Assembly (NCBI GenBank): GCA_033030425.1
Contig: JAUFSD010000014.1
Coordinates: forward strand, 992,001-1,056,000
Direction: 5' to 3'
Length of the DNA: 64,000 nt
Source of the DNA: Verpa conica
Lineage: Eukaryota > Ascomycota > Pezizomycetes > Pezizales > Morchellaceae
Below, one piece after another: positions 11,382 through 23,747 of this stretch; within the stretch, counting starts at the first letter, position 1, and each line of letters opens with the position of its first letter. The notes under the pieces were generated by a model that was not told the origin of the DNA, did not search any database, and was given only the letters and a program-made list of their open reading frames with translations. The position numbers were made by a program, and so were the translations under genes.

Positions 11382-12500
11382 AGTATTTGTATGACAAAGT
11401 AACTGTTTCTTCTGTGTTTTTCTTCTGGATTTATGGTTATCCTATATAGGGTCGGGGGTTTAACCGGGTTTGTAGGGGTTAAAAGAGCAATGTTATTTCT
11501 GATTCCCTTGTAGTTTTAGACTGCAATTGTACGAGAGCCGAACAAAAAAAAAAGGGGGGCGAGGGGAAAGGGGGGTTATGTAACTCTATGTACGCTATCG
11601 TTTTGTACGAAGTAGTGGAATTATAGTGGGTTAGGCTGAGTGCAAGTACATATAAAACTAGTTGAACAAGTATTAAAAAAACAATTCCAATATAAGTGTT
11701 ACTGCGATATATAACCCGTACTATATGGTCCTTGCTAGGTGTTACGAGCTCGATAATAGTATTGGGACTAATAATAAATCACGCCAAGGTGCATGTACTT
11801 AAATGATAAATTCATTCATTCAATCACGCCAAGGTATGATCGAGTGACATACAATGACCAGACCCATAATCAGATGATGATGATGATGATTATTCATAAA
11901 TAAATGGAGCCCTAAGGCTAAGGTATTCACACTGCACACTGCGCACTTATAAAAACCATAAAAAACAAAAGAAAAGAAAAAGGAAGACCCATAATCAGGG
12001 TTTTATATATTCTTTCCCAGAATTAATATATTACACACCACGGCCCATTTATTTGTCAGGGTGTGTAATATTTACTATAGCAGACGGCTCTTTGATACCA
12101 TCTTAGAATTCCTTGATCCCCAGCTGACATGTAGCTTAAGGCACTACTACAAGGAATATAGGGCGTCACGTAGAGTTTTCTTCGTAGTTTCAGCAGAATT
12201 TCTCTAGAGGTGCCCTTATATATGCATCTAGCGGTACCGCCTACTATCTACTACATAATACAGGTAGTGGATATCTAGCAGATCCATTATGACTCAGTCG
12301 GGTTGGAGGACCTCTAAACTATGAATATATCACTATGGCTTGTTGCCTTTAGGCCTCAGATTTACGAGAATAAATAATGGACTTTTGTTTTCAATACAGG
12401 TAAAACAAAGAAATAAACGAATAAGTAAATTAGTTAACGAGTGAAAAACATGAATACCAACACCGGCACCGGCACCGGCACCAGAGCCCCCCTTTGTTCC
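11382..12500. other. AT-rich intergenic region with hairpin and short duplications
   Basis: Convergent 3' flanks of STT3 and the GTPase gene. Contains a 12-bp-arm hairpin (12028-12071), two pairs of 14-bp direct repeats (11777/11822 and 11860/11985), a GATGAT run near 11873-11890 and a short CACCGG microsatellite near 12460-12482. No coding signal. Confidence 0.6.
12028..12071. repeat. Perfect 12-bp inverted repeat (hairpin)
   Basis: ATATTACACACC at 12028-12039 is the exact reverse complement of GGTGTGTAATAT at 12060-12071, with a 20-base loop. It lies about 650 bp past the STT3 stop and 430 bp past the GTPase stop. It may be the core of a small foldback element. Confidence 0.7.
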
Positions 12501-14553
12501 TTAAGTGTCCTTGACCAAAGGAGTATTACTATCATAGTCTAAGGCTTTTACGATACCTAGACCTTTAGTCCGACCTTCACGAAAGAGGAGCTTATCTCCA
12601 ACACAAAGGAATTCACTATGTATAGCAATATGATGTGAGAAATCCAGTAAGCAACCAGAAGCTGGAGGGGGGGACTCACGGCCTTTGGCAGAACTCAAAA
12701 GCGACAGTGGCCCTATCACCAGTACGCATAAGGTCACGATTTATGTCTATGATGCGGCAGGTCTGGCTAACTGGGCCAACATGGAGCATGGCCTGATATT
12801 TCGGCTTGATGGTGGTCGCATGTGATAGAATTAAGACTGGGGAGAGAACCTGTCAGCTCCTAAATAAAAAATAGCTTAATACTCAGATCTGGGATGGTAT
12901 AGCATACCTTCAGCAATAAAGCGCATGTGTGCTTTTGGAGGAACCTCAGACCGCGGCAACACTACCATTCCTTTTCTCACTTCACGCCGCCTAACCTTCT
13001 TCAGTGCAAATGAAGCACTTTGACCAGCAGAGCACACAGGAACTGCTATTCGTTTCCGCTCGATAGATCGGACTGTTGTCTGAATGAAGTTTCCTAAGCT
13101 ATCTGGCCCAAGTTGAATCGGATCACCAGCGTGAATCACACCACTCTTCACAACACCGGATACCACTGTTCCTACGAAAGGTACAGAGAAACAGTCGTTG
13201 ACATGGAACTCAAAAGACGATTTTGAATCGAATTTTCCATGGAACGGTAGGATATTCAAGAATGTCCTAATATAGTCTAGACCTTGGCCAGTGACATTAG
13301 ATACCTGGAAAACCGGGCAAATACGCTCGCTGACAAACTGCTTTGCTGTGTTGATGACATCCGTCTTATTCTTGATGAATATTGGAATTTTTCTTGCACC
13401 AGGTGATTTTAGGATTTTGGTAATCTGACCCATAGTCTGTTCAAGGATCTGCGGCGGACAGATATCGATCTTTGTTACCACGACGAGAACAGGGACATTC
13501 AGTGCTAGTGCGATACCGAGATGCTCACGTGACATGCCAATAAGGCCGTTATTAGCAGCAACCATGAGCATCACGTAGTCTGGAGAAGTCCCTAATAGAC
13601 CAAACACGGTGGTACGTAGATAGCGTTCATGACCAGCAAGATCGGTGAATGATATTACTTTAGCAGAACGGTTTCCAATCTCTTCCCATTTGAGCTTTCG
13701 ACCTGGATCGTTGCTGCCTATTATGTTGGACTCTGAGTCATAACCAAGGATTTCCATCCCTTTATCACCAGAAAATTAGAATTGCAATGATAACAACGGT
13801 TCTGGTGCCATACCAACAGAACTGGTTCTGCCAGACTCGATCTCATGCTTATGCCTAAAGAGGTTCACACGAGTTCGTCCTCGTCCATCATCAAGGGTGT
13901 TTTTTGTCAGTACGCCCAACATAGTAGATTTTCCTGCATCGACTATAGGTGCAGATTTAGCTCAACTCCTGGTTCCTATAATAAAATTGGATATCTTTAC
14001 CATTTCCGACAACCGCTACTCGAATCTCGAGCAACTCCTCCAAAGACTCAGGCTGTTTACGGATTAGTAGCACTGAGCTAGCGCCCTTATCATCTGACGG
14101 CTCCTCTCCATCAAGTCCCAAGTTGTGTGTAATCAACACTGTTATAGATGCCTTTAGCTGCGAAGCAGCGTTTTTTATTGATTTCATTGCCAAATCGTGC
14201 TCTTCTTTGGTAAATCCCATTGGCTCTTCAGTTGTATTGTCAAGACCCACATCGAATAAGGTCTCTCCTCGGCCCTCCGTAATCCTAGAAGCAATAAGCT
14301 CTTTGAGTTTTAGGCCATTCTCATCTTGTGGACCTAATAGAAGATCCCTAATCCGTACACTTGGCTGTGCATCATCAGAAAGACCTAATGTCTCAAGAAT
14401 GCTCAGCTCGTCATGCTCATCATTCTGCGTATCACCACCCGGTTTTCGTAGCCGGGTCTGTTTCTCAACATAGTCGGCAAAATCGCTCAATGCAACTTCA
14501 CCAGCACGGCGCCTTTCATGTGCTATCTGTTTGTCTGCCCGTGTGTTTGACAT
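12501..14553 (-). CDS. GTP-binding protein of the GTPBP1/GTPBP2 (elongation-factor-like) family
   Basis: Exons 14553-14001, 13942-13814, 13759-12908, 12836-12680, 12615-12501; 601 residues. The P-loop GNVDAGKST is completed across the first splice junction; then [15 protein letters not shown] (G3), [10 protein letters not shown] (G4) and EF-Tu-like domains 2 and 3 ending in a [12 protein letters not shown] segment. The N-terminal 190 residues are a family-specific extension. Animal GTPBP1/2 act with the exosome and in ribosome rescue; the fungal role is less clear. The gene is convergent with STT3 and divergent from RAD5. An unspliced reading of exon 4 would stop early, so the splice at 12907-12837 is needed. 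Confidence 0.88.
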
Positions 14554-15204
14554 TTTTTTGTTATCCGAATATCCTATCTAGCGAGTATGGAGTAGGGTAG
14601 CTTTTTATGTAGCTCTGTGATTAGCCGAAAGATTTTGTTGTGGAGGTCCGTAGTATTCGTGGGATCATTGGTCTGCGAATGAAGTGAATTAGTATATACG
14701 TTGAAGGATGTATATCTCAAGATAATGATACAAGAAGAGGATGGAAGGGTTTGTACCTTGTATAAAGAGCTCTGGTGGGTCCTGAGAGCTCCTTTGTTGA
14801 GTCAATTCCAAACCGGAGGAGCTTTTAGGGCAAAGAATGACTATGGCATGACGCGCTGGATGACCCCGCCTGACTCATTGCCTTAGAGTCTAAAATTAAA
14901 ACGTGCTGATAATCGCTCAAAGGACAGCTGTGAAGTCCCGCGAGTATCAAAAAGGCAGAATCCACATTCTCACAACCTGGCCTATAAAATCGTTGCATTT
15001 CTTTATTTGAGAGTAATGGAGATGAGTGATGGGATATGACGATAAGTGCAAGTCTACTTTTGCTTACTAAAGGTGGCTCTATCGGAGAAAATTGATTTTG
15101 AGATGTCGCGTCGCGTGGTTGCGCCTCAACACGTCTTCTTGCGAGTTCTGTGATGCGACCGCGCCAGGGGCTTATCACATTTTTTTTCATAGTCGCCACA
15201 TACC
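14554..15204. other. Divergent promoter region (GTPase gene / RAD5)
   Basis: 650 bp between two divergent starts. No repeats or RNA genes recognised; open frames here are short and unconserved. Confidence 0.5.
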
Positions 15205-18200
15205 ATGAAAATCTCCGATTCCCCTCCTCCGAAACGAAGACGTTATGCTGAGATCGCTGGTTTAATTCCGCCTCAGCCCGTAGCTATTCCTTCGGTTACA
15301 GGACCCGAGGATTCTTCCGTTGGATCTTCTCATGTGGCAACTAAGGATATTGCTGTCCTTGGGCCCTTGAAGAAGGCTCCGGGAGAGCCTGTTTCAGATG
15401 GCTCTGAGTCTAGCCCTAGTTCGAAGTTCGACTCGAAAGTGTTTACTGCCTTCACTGGAGAAGAATTGCCTACGGATATATTGAGAAAGCTGGAGCATGT
15501 TTCCGGTGGGGATATGGAGAGAGCTATAAACATGCAAGTTAGGCTTCAAAGGACTCGAAGAATTAAGCTGATAGGGTGGATAGGTATTTTGACGGATCTT
15601 GGAAAACCGTAGCCGTCCCCAGCTCGACCCGGAAGAGGAAATTACCCTCGCAATCTACAGAGCCCTTATCAGTCGCAAATCTGTTAGACGTAGAACCTGT
15701 TTCCGAAGGCGGAGTCTTATCATATATGCCTGAGAAAAGGTATATTGGTGCTTTTGGTGTTGCGGGCTGGGCAACAAAAAGTGGTATGGGTATGATCTCC
15801 CATGGAGAATCTGTTAAGATTGAGCGGCAAAGACAAGCCCCACAAGCATCGGCTACTAGGAAAGCTATGACAAAAAAAGGGAAAGGGAAGAAAGGGGTGG
15901 GGAATGAGGAACAAGCTACTTCTGGTAGAGTTCCTCCTTTAAGACAGCGGAGAACACAAGATATCGTAGTTCGGTTCACCAATTCGAAGGGCGAGGAGGT
16001 TGGACGTCTGCCACAAGACACAGCAGCTTTCGTATCTACTCTTATCGATCAGCATATTTGCTCATTCGAAGGGTTATGTGTATATGCACCGGATAGAATA
16101 CGAACAAATGATACAATTAATCTACAACTAAGGTGCTTTATGTTGAGAAGAGGGTTTGAACATAGGAACATCCAACCACTTGATACAAATCGTGTCACAG
16201 ATATCTTTGCTGCAAAGGAGACTGATGATGAGAAGGCATTACGATTAAGGCAAGTAGCGTTGGTGAAGCTGTTCCAGGAGGTCGATCTTGAACCCTCTGC
16301 TACAAACGCCACTACTACGAAGCATAAAAGGGCTGGCATCCTACAAGCTGCCGAAATGGCTGAGCAGTATGAAGAGGCTGGACTTGAAACGGCTAGTAGT
16401 GGTGAGAGTAGAGATACCTCAGAGGCAGAAAAAGAGGAGGGGAAAGAATTAGAGCAGGACCAGCTTGATCAACTCTACCGTTCGTAGCCCTCAAGCACTG
16501 TCGTAGCACGTCCTGTTTTTCTAACATGTTATGCCCACAGGGAAAGCACAATCCTTTGACTTTGACTCCCCAGAAGCAGAGCCTGCAGACACATTTGTGA
16601 TGAGTCTTCGCAGATATCAAAAACAAGCGCTTCATTGGTTCCTTAATAAGGAAAAGAACATGGCAGAGCGTGACAATGAGTCAATGCACCCTCTCTGGGA
16701 AGAATACAAATGGCCTACAAAGGATGAAAATGATGTCGATGTTCCTAAAGTAGCTGAGAAGGATAAGTTCTATGTTAATCCTTATTCTGGGGAGCTTTCG
16801 TTGGAGTTTCCACGGCAAGAGCAGAACTGCTTAGGTGGTATTTTAGCAGATGGTATATTAAGCCCATCCTAATGTGTCTTTAAGTCAAGAGTTTTAACTT
16901 TGTGTTAGAAATGGGCCTTGGAAAAACAATCGAGATGTTGAGTCTCATACATTCTCATAAATCCGACCTTGCAAACAACCTGCCATCTTCCACACAGATG
17001 AAATTGCCAAGAATCCAAAAGATATCGAATGATGTGGAGCCTGCACCATGCACAACACTTGTTATTGCCCCAATGAGTTTATTAGCCCAATGGCAGTCGG
17101 AGGCCGAGGCGGCTTCAAAGCCTGGAACTATGAAAACTTTGGTTTACTATGGCACTGAGAAGAAAGTTTCCCTACAGAATATCTGTAGTGCTGATAATGC
17201 TTCCACTGCTCCAAACCTAATTATCACAAGCTATGGGACTGTGCTTTCAGAGTACACGCAAATAGCTGGGGTAGGAGGTAAGCGAGGGAGTCACGGTGGG
17301 TTATTTTCTGTAAAGTTCTTCCGGATTATACTGGACGAAGGACACCACATCAAGAACAGGTAAGCGATCAAACCATCCTCTTAGTCTTTAGGCTATATTA
17401 ACAACCACGAAGGACGAGCAAAACAGCAAGAGCCTGCTATGAACTCAGTGCCGAACATCGATGGGTATTAACAGGTACCCCTATAGTTAACCGGCTAGAG
17501 GATCTCTTTAGTTTAGTTAGATTCCTGCGAGTTGAGCCTTGGAGTAATTTCTCTTTCTGGAAGACCTTTATCACTGTACCATTTGAAGCCAAGGACTTCT
17601 TAAGAGCTCTCGATGTGGTTCAGACCGTGCTAGAACCGCTTGTACTAAGGAGAACTAAGGAGATGAAGACACCTGATGGGATGCCCTTAGTTCCATTACC
17701 TCCGAAACAGATTATTATCGAGAAGATCATTCTTTCAAAAGCTGAAAGGGAGGTTTATGACCATATCCAAGACCGGGCAAAAAGGTCTTTTGCACATAAT
17801 CTCGAGGTATGCGTAGTTCTTGCTTAATAGGGAAAAGTGCGCTAAAAGATTACAGGCGGGTACACTTATGAAATCATACACCAGTATTCTTGCGCAGATT
17901 CTGCGCCTGCGCCAGTCATGCTGTCATCCAACACTCATCCGTAAAAAAGAGATTGTTGAGGACGAATTAGAAGCCGAAGCCGCATATGACGCTGCGAAAG
18001 GATTCAGTGATGATATGGATCTACATTCTCTTATAGATCGGTTCTCGAACCAGGAGAATGAAGAGAACGCCAATACATATGGCGCAGAAATATTGAAGCA
18101 AATCAGGGACGAAGTGGAACACGAATGTCCAATTTGCTTTTCGGCACCCATGGATGATATGACTGTCACGGGATGTTATCATGCCGCATGTAAAGAGTGC

Positions 18201-19029
18201 TGGATGAATGTGATCGAGGTACCTACCACTCATAACCTAACATATATGGACTAAGAACTAATCTTTCAACAGAAAGGGAAGGAGGAAGAAGAAGTACCGA
18301 AATGCGTCATCTGTCGTGAAGCGATAAATGAACGGGACCTTTTCGAAGTCATTCGGCAAGAATCAGATGAAACCATGGACTGTGAAAAAGAAGGCTCGCC
18401 ACAGTTAGAGATTACCCTCCACCGGATTAATTCAAGGTCATCTGCAAAGATTGAGGCTTTGATTAAGAAGCTGAAGCAGCTGAGAAAAGATGAGCCAAAC
18501 ACGAAAAGCACTATTTTTTCGCAGTTCACATCGTTTATCGACCTTATAGAACCTGCATTAGAAAGGTAAGATTTTCTCTAGCAGGCGAGTGATAAGTTGT
18601 GAAAGTGCATGTCCTAACATAACCTCTAGGGAACGAATCCCTTTCTTCCGCTTCGATGGTTCAATGCAACAGCAACAACGTGCAACCATCATTAAACAGT
18701 TCAAGATGTATGAAGGCGCCGTCGTTCTCATAATATCTCTTAGAGCTGGAGGTGTCGGACTTAACTTGACAGAAGCGAGAAGAGTGTTCATGATGGACCC
18801 ATGGTGGAGCTTCGCAATAGAGGCCCAAGCAATTGATCGAGTTCATAGGATGGGGCAAACACAAGAGGTCATCGTTCATCGGTTTATTGTGGAGGGGAGC
18901 GTCGAAGAGAGAATGATCAATAAGATACAAGCGAAGAAGAAGTTTATTGCGTCATCACTAGGGATGATGAATGATGACGAGAAGAAGCAGGCAAGGATTG
19001 ACGATATCAAAGACCTACTTAATGATTGA
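15205..19029 (+). CDS. RAD5: Rad5: SNF2-family DNA helicase / RING ubiquitin ligase
   Basis: Acts in error-free post-replication repair: polyubiquitylates PCNA with Ubc13-Mms2 and reverses forks. Exons 15205-15533, 15584-16479, 16541-16852, 16909-17359, 17413-17806, 17856-18218, 18273-18565, 18630-19029; total 3438 nt, 1145 residues. Domains in order: HIRAN (RYIGAFGVAGW to about LQLRCFM), SNF2 ATPase with Walker A EMGLGKTIE and ILDEGHHIKNR (DEGH box typical of Rad5), embedded C3HC4 RING (CPICFSAPMDD to CVICREAI), and helicase C with SLRAGGVGLNLTEA. Intron 1 uses a GC donor; only that choice keeps the conserved NMYFDGSWK frame. Length and order match fungal Rad5. Confidence 0.97.
15534..15583 (+). 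other. GC-AG intron in RAD5
   Basis: The donor is GCAAGT, the strong consensus for GC-AG introns, and the acceptor ends ATAG; the intron is 50 bp. Using the overlapping GT two codons on does not give an open frame at any nearby acceptor. Confidence 0.75.
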
Positions 19030-20192
19030 GTGATATTGTGCTGGGATTGCAGGATATATTGGTTCAGAGTATATTTTTGTATTGGGGTCTGCTCTTCGTT
19101 CGTTTAGCTTGGTGTGGAGTTGGTTTGATGTTTGTGATTAGATGGGAGCTGGGGTAGCAAAATTATTGTACTTTTTAGTATAGAGATAAGGCACTAAATA
19201 TGGAGGAGGGATAATCGGAGCTGGTATTATAACTGAGGTTCATATTAATTTTGTCGCATGAGCAAGACCCAGCCTGGCCTAGTAGAGAATGGAGAAGATA
19301 TATTCATCTCTAAAAAAAATCCCCAAGCTCTAAATATATAAAACCTCCGCAAACAGCGCTAGCCCCGATAACATTGGTAAAAGTGGTAGACGTTGATCAT
19401 AGGCTTTTACCTATGTAGCTTACATGTTTATATACTACATGTATTATTAACACCAAGTTCCTCTAGTCTCTGCAATGAACTTTCAGCCTAGTTCTACCGT
19501 ATTTAAATACATCGGCCTGAGAATCCTAAAAATCATCTAGGGGTAGAGCACTATTAAAGAACTTAGTCGAAATATTCTCCGAGTGATCTTCCATGATTCA
19601 AATTAACTACGACAGATTTAGTCGCTTAGTTCCTTATAACCCAACTACAGTATAATCGCCCTATAAGGGTTTAGCCTATAAAGATATTGACTCTATGAGG
19701 GTATGAGTTTAGGCCCCACTTTTTTTTTAGCGATAAAACCATATAATAGTATCCTTGAACTTTTGATTTTTTGTATGGGCATCCATATAGAAGGAGCAGG
19801 GTTAGGGTTGTTTTTGCACAAACCCCCATGAACTTAAAGGGTCACTCGCCCAACAGCCACAATCATATATTACAGGGTACCTCCAGAGAATGCTGTACCC
19901 AGATAGAGGGTGAGCCAACCCAAACCCAAATATACAAAAGGAACAAGGAAATCACACATATAATACGAAATCATAAAATAACACTCGGATTTTCTATAAG
20001 AATATGTATTGTATAAGGGTACAAGACTCCGGGTCTTTCATATCCTTATAGGGTGATTTTACTGTATACCAAAAAGTAATCTTCTATTCCCAACCAAGAT
20101 GTTGGTCGTCCGAAACCTCTTGGCACCCATTGCGGCTCCCCAAACTTTTCCCATACAACCCAACCCACCACCCCCACCATCACCACACCACC
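19030..20192. other. Intergenic region containing a MITE
   Basis: AT-rich spacer between RAD5 and MRPL4, about a third of which is the 417-bp element at 19648-20064. TACATGTA is at 19436-19443. The element ends about 130 bp upstream of the MRPL4 start. Confidence 0.6.
19648..20064. mobile_element. MITE with TA target duplication, pogo/Tc1-like ends
   Basis: The element starts CAGTATAATCGCCCTATAAGG and its other end, reverse-complemented, reads CAGTAAAATCACCCTATAAGG; 20 of the first 24 bases match. Each end is flanked by TA (19646-19647 and 20065-20066), the target duplication of the Tc1/mariner/pogo group. Further degenerate CCTATAAA copies are subterminal. No transposase frame is inside, so it is non-autonomous. 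Its ends resemble those of the element at 52953-53127. Confidence 0.72.
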
Positions 20193-21052
20193 ATGTCAAC
20201 TCTCCTCCGCCCCTGCCTGCGGGCCACCCGATGCCTCAATTCCCCCTCGCCATTCTCGACCTCCACACCCTCATCCGCCGCATTCACCCGTCTGAACCGC
20301 GACCGGTCTAAGCTCCGTGGTGTGTCAGCGCTCCGCCGAAGCCCAAAAAAGATTGCTCTCTCAGCGGCAAAGCATGAGTTACCCGTACCGGTGAAATTAG
20401 AGGATCACCCAACGAAGGTTGAGGTGAACCCTAACCATGGACTTTGGGGGTTCTTTCTTGACAAAAAGGCACTCCCAACGCCAATGGAGGATAGCGAACA
20501 TGGTATGTAGACCCTCATGAGAGGAGGTGTGGGGAGGAGGGGAGGCGGTAGTGTCAGAGATAGAGGTACCTCAATTAGGGATTAAAGGCATCGCATATAT
20601 CATATACTAACACCCTCCTCCCCTCTCTCTCCAAACAGGCCGTTCCTGGACTGTCGAAGAACTACGTGGGAAGTCATGGGAGGACCTTCATAAGCTCTGG
20701 TGGGTATGCGCTAAAGAACTTAACATAATGAAGACCCAACGTTATGAGCGCGAACGCCTCAAACCCGGTGATGGAGATCACGAAGCCCGGAGGAGACAGA
20801 TCCAGATTCAGAATACACAGAGGGGCATCAAGCATGCTCTTACAGAACGATATTATGCTTGGCAAGAGGCCAATATTATTGCGGCGACGGATAAGGAGAT
20901 TGATTTGAGCGGGGAGGGACCGGCTTATACTCCGAAGGATTTCGAGGATGTGAGTTTTATAGGGGTCTAACTACGGGGATGTTCTAATTTGACCGGTGAT
21001 ATAGGAAACATCTGATGTACCTGAACCTCCTCAGAAGCCGACTTCATTGTAG
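20193..21052 (+). CDS. MRPL4: Mitochondrial large-subunit ribosomal protein uL29m
   Basis: Exons 20193-20502, 20639-20949, 21005-21052; 222 residues. The N-terminus (MSTLLRPCLRATRCLNS) is a typical Arg/Ser-rich mitochondrial presequence. The core HGLWGFFLDKKALPTP, GRSWTVEELRGKSWEDLHKL and WWVCAKELNIMKTQRYER is diagnostic of the MRP-L47/Mrpl4 family. The start at 20193 follows a C-rich tract and CACC; an upstream in-frame extension lacks an ATG. It is a structural protein of the 54S mitoribosomal subunit near the exit tunnel. Confidence 0.95.
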
Positions 21053-21716
21053 GAATATAGATTTGGGAATGTGTATGGTGGGGGTTAGAAAATGGAATAT
21101 CAGTAGATGCGCTATACTGTAAATAAGTACTATCAAAAGAACATTACCGACACTACACAAACACGTAATTGAAGTAATTGTCCTATGAAAACACAGATAT
21201 CCAAAATATTTTCTTGCTAGAGCAATAATACCCTCTTAAAGTCAAATACCACCTTCATCTGCGCCTATATTACTTTCTCTATATACTTATGCTATTTCAC
21301 AACCATACGCCGCAAGTGCACTGACTCCCTTCTTCCATATAGCTTTGTATGCCATACTACTATTAGATACAGAGAGAAGTCTAATGACATCCATGTGGCC
21401 CCTAGGTGCTAAATAAGATGCCAGCCCACCTATTTACGCTAACTGTCTAAAGTGTACAGAATTATTTCTGTATAAGAAAGAGGTACTTGAGAATCAGCCG
21501 TTGATTATGGTAGTTGGTACCGCTTCCCATAAGTATTGAACTATCCAGATACTGTAGGAACCCGGCTATTTATGCATGCCAAGATTTCGCCGTTTTTTCT
21601 CTTGGCGACATTTTTCCCACACCCAAAACTCTAAGTCTCTCTAACATCACCTCACATCTACAATTCATCCCTCTCACCCCACCAAGAACGGCTAAGATCG
21701 CTACGAGAACTCCTTA
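21053..21716. other. Intergenic region MRPL4 - RRP14
   Basis: Tandem same-strand spacer. No structure recognised beyond AT-rich sequence. Confidence 0.45.
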
Positions 21717-23336
21717 ATGGCAGATATAGAGGTAGCTTTTCATCTCCTCTCAGACATTTACCAATTGTGACTTTGCGGGGTACATAGTGGGGGTGAATAC
21801 TAATTCTGCGCTCGAGCAGGACCGAATCCTAAAGCACTCCCATGCCTTCGAGGGACTACTATCGCTTGTGCCTGTTGCTGAGGTATACACACCTCTCCCC
21901 ATATACCTTCTCTACTTGAGTTTGATTGTTCTAGACTTGCAGAAGGTTAGCTGACCATCCACCTAGAAACGAAAACTCACCAAAGAGGAAAAACGGGAAG
22001 AAAAGAAAGCAAAGAAAACAAAACTTAACCACGAAACCGATGCAAGAGTAGAAGATAAGAAGAGTCCAGTGCAGAAGAAGGAAAAGAAGGAGGGGAAACA
22101 GAAGACACCCAAAGAACCCATAGAAGCTCCAGCAACAGAGACCCTTACCAGCACTAAGATAAAACCAAAGGGAAAGAAGCAACAAAAGCCCAGCGCAGAG
22201 AACAAGGGTGGCCTAGAAAATAATACAGAGAAGGATGACCCGGTAGAAAAGCCAAAAACAGAAAAACTAAAGCCAGCGCCCAAACAAACCTCACAAAAGA
22301 AACAAAAGCCCACCACCCCCAAATCACCCCCAGAAGACACCGAACTACCCTCCCCATCCTCATCTAACACCGACCCTATAGACCCGCCAACAACAACTAC
22401 CACCCCCGAAGCCGAATCCATAAAACCCGAAATCTCCCCCACCGCCCGCGCTGAAGCCCGTGCCCGTCTTACAGCCCACATATACTCTCTCCGCGCCCAG
22501 CGAAACCCCAATTCTAGAGCCACCCCCACCCGCACCCGTGCAGCCCTCCTCGAAGCCCGTGAAAAGAAAGAGACCGCCCGCAAAGAACGCAAGAAGGCAC
22601 TGCGCCTCGCCCAAAAACTCGAATCCGAAGGCGCCCCTCCCACCCCCGAATCACTAGTCCGTCCACCACCAATGACAGAGAAGGAGGTTGAGAAGGCGGC
22701 AAACAACTTCACATTCGGCGCTATCCAATTCGATGACGGGCAGGAGCTAGACCACACGCTAAGTGATTTTAAGAAAAGCAGGAAGCGGAAAGGGCCGACA
22801 GATGTGATGGGTCAGATTAAGCAGGTTGAGGCAAAAAAGGCACGACTCGAAACGATGGATCCGGAGAAGCGGGAAAAGATTTATGAGAAGGAGATGTGGA
22901 GTAAGGCGCTCAAGCAGACAGCAGGGGAGAAAGTAAGAGATGATGAGAAACTACTTAAGAAAGCGTTTAAGAGGCAAGAAGTGCAGAAGAAGAAGAGCGA
23001 ACGTGAATGGTAAGTTTATATAATTCTCACCTCAAATATCAATACATAGCTAGTATAACTTAGAGCTAACAACCGCGTAGGAAAGAGAGAAAGGGCTCCG
23101 TAGCCAAGGGTATCGCGATAAGACAGAAGAAACGGGAGGAGAACATCAATGCACGGAAAGAACAGAAAAAACTCGGTAAAGCAGGGATGAAGAAAAAGGC
23201 AAAGGCGGCAAAGTCGGGTGGAAAGAAAAAAGCTCCTCAGCATTCAAAGAGTAAGGGTGGAAAGTCGGGCTTCGGAGATAAGTCTGGTAAACCTACAGGC
23301 AAAACCGCCGGGGGCGGGAAAAAGTTTGGGAAGTGA
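21717..23336 (+). CDS. RRP14: Rrp14/SURF6-type ribosome biogenesis protein
   Basis: Exons 21717-21731 (only MADIE), 21820-21882, 21967-23009, 23081-23336; 458 residues. The N-terminal Rrp14 motif HSHAFEGLLSLVP is in exon 2. A long Lys/Glu/Pro-rich linker follows, then the basic SURF6 domain (NNFTFGAIQFDDGQE, ADVMGQIK-like segment, Trp-rich WSKALKQTAGEKVRDD, EWKERK) and a Gly/Lys tail. Nucleolar, needed for 60S (and 40S) maturation and polarity in yeast. The usual aromatic segment after LSLIPA (the FYY...W region) is not found in any exon I could assemble, so exon 2 or its neighbour may be incomplete. Confidence 0.88.
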
Positions 23337-23747
23337 GGGTAATGGGCAGGGTGTTATTCTGGGACAAATAATATCATTGGGATCTATCAAGCACTTGTTT
23401 AAATTTAAACTGTATATATATCATTCAAGGGTCTGCCGGAAGCGTTCTCATCTAAATTATATTTCCCTTCAATCACACTATATCACTCGATTACATAATT
23501 TACACGATTCCGGCAAAAGTGAATACCTAGCAGCTAGTTCAAAAGAACTCGACTTTGGGAAACCAGTGGCCTGAGAACGCTCTCCAATGATTTTAGTACA
23601 ACTCCAGTATATTAGCTACTCCTAGACACCTACTCCACTGTGTCAACCCCCATTAGATAGTACTTATATCTAAGGCGCTTAAGGCATTGCGATCACAGCA
23701 TAAGAATCCTAGAATCACACCGAATCCTGGCATCACACTAGAAATCA
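23337..23747. other. Intergenic region, convergent 3' flanks
   Basis: AT-rich spacer between the RRP14 gene and the two-domain family gene. Nothing recognised. Confidence 0.45.
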
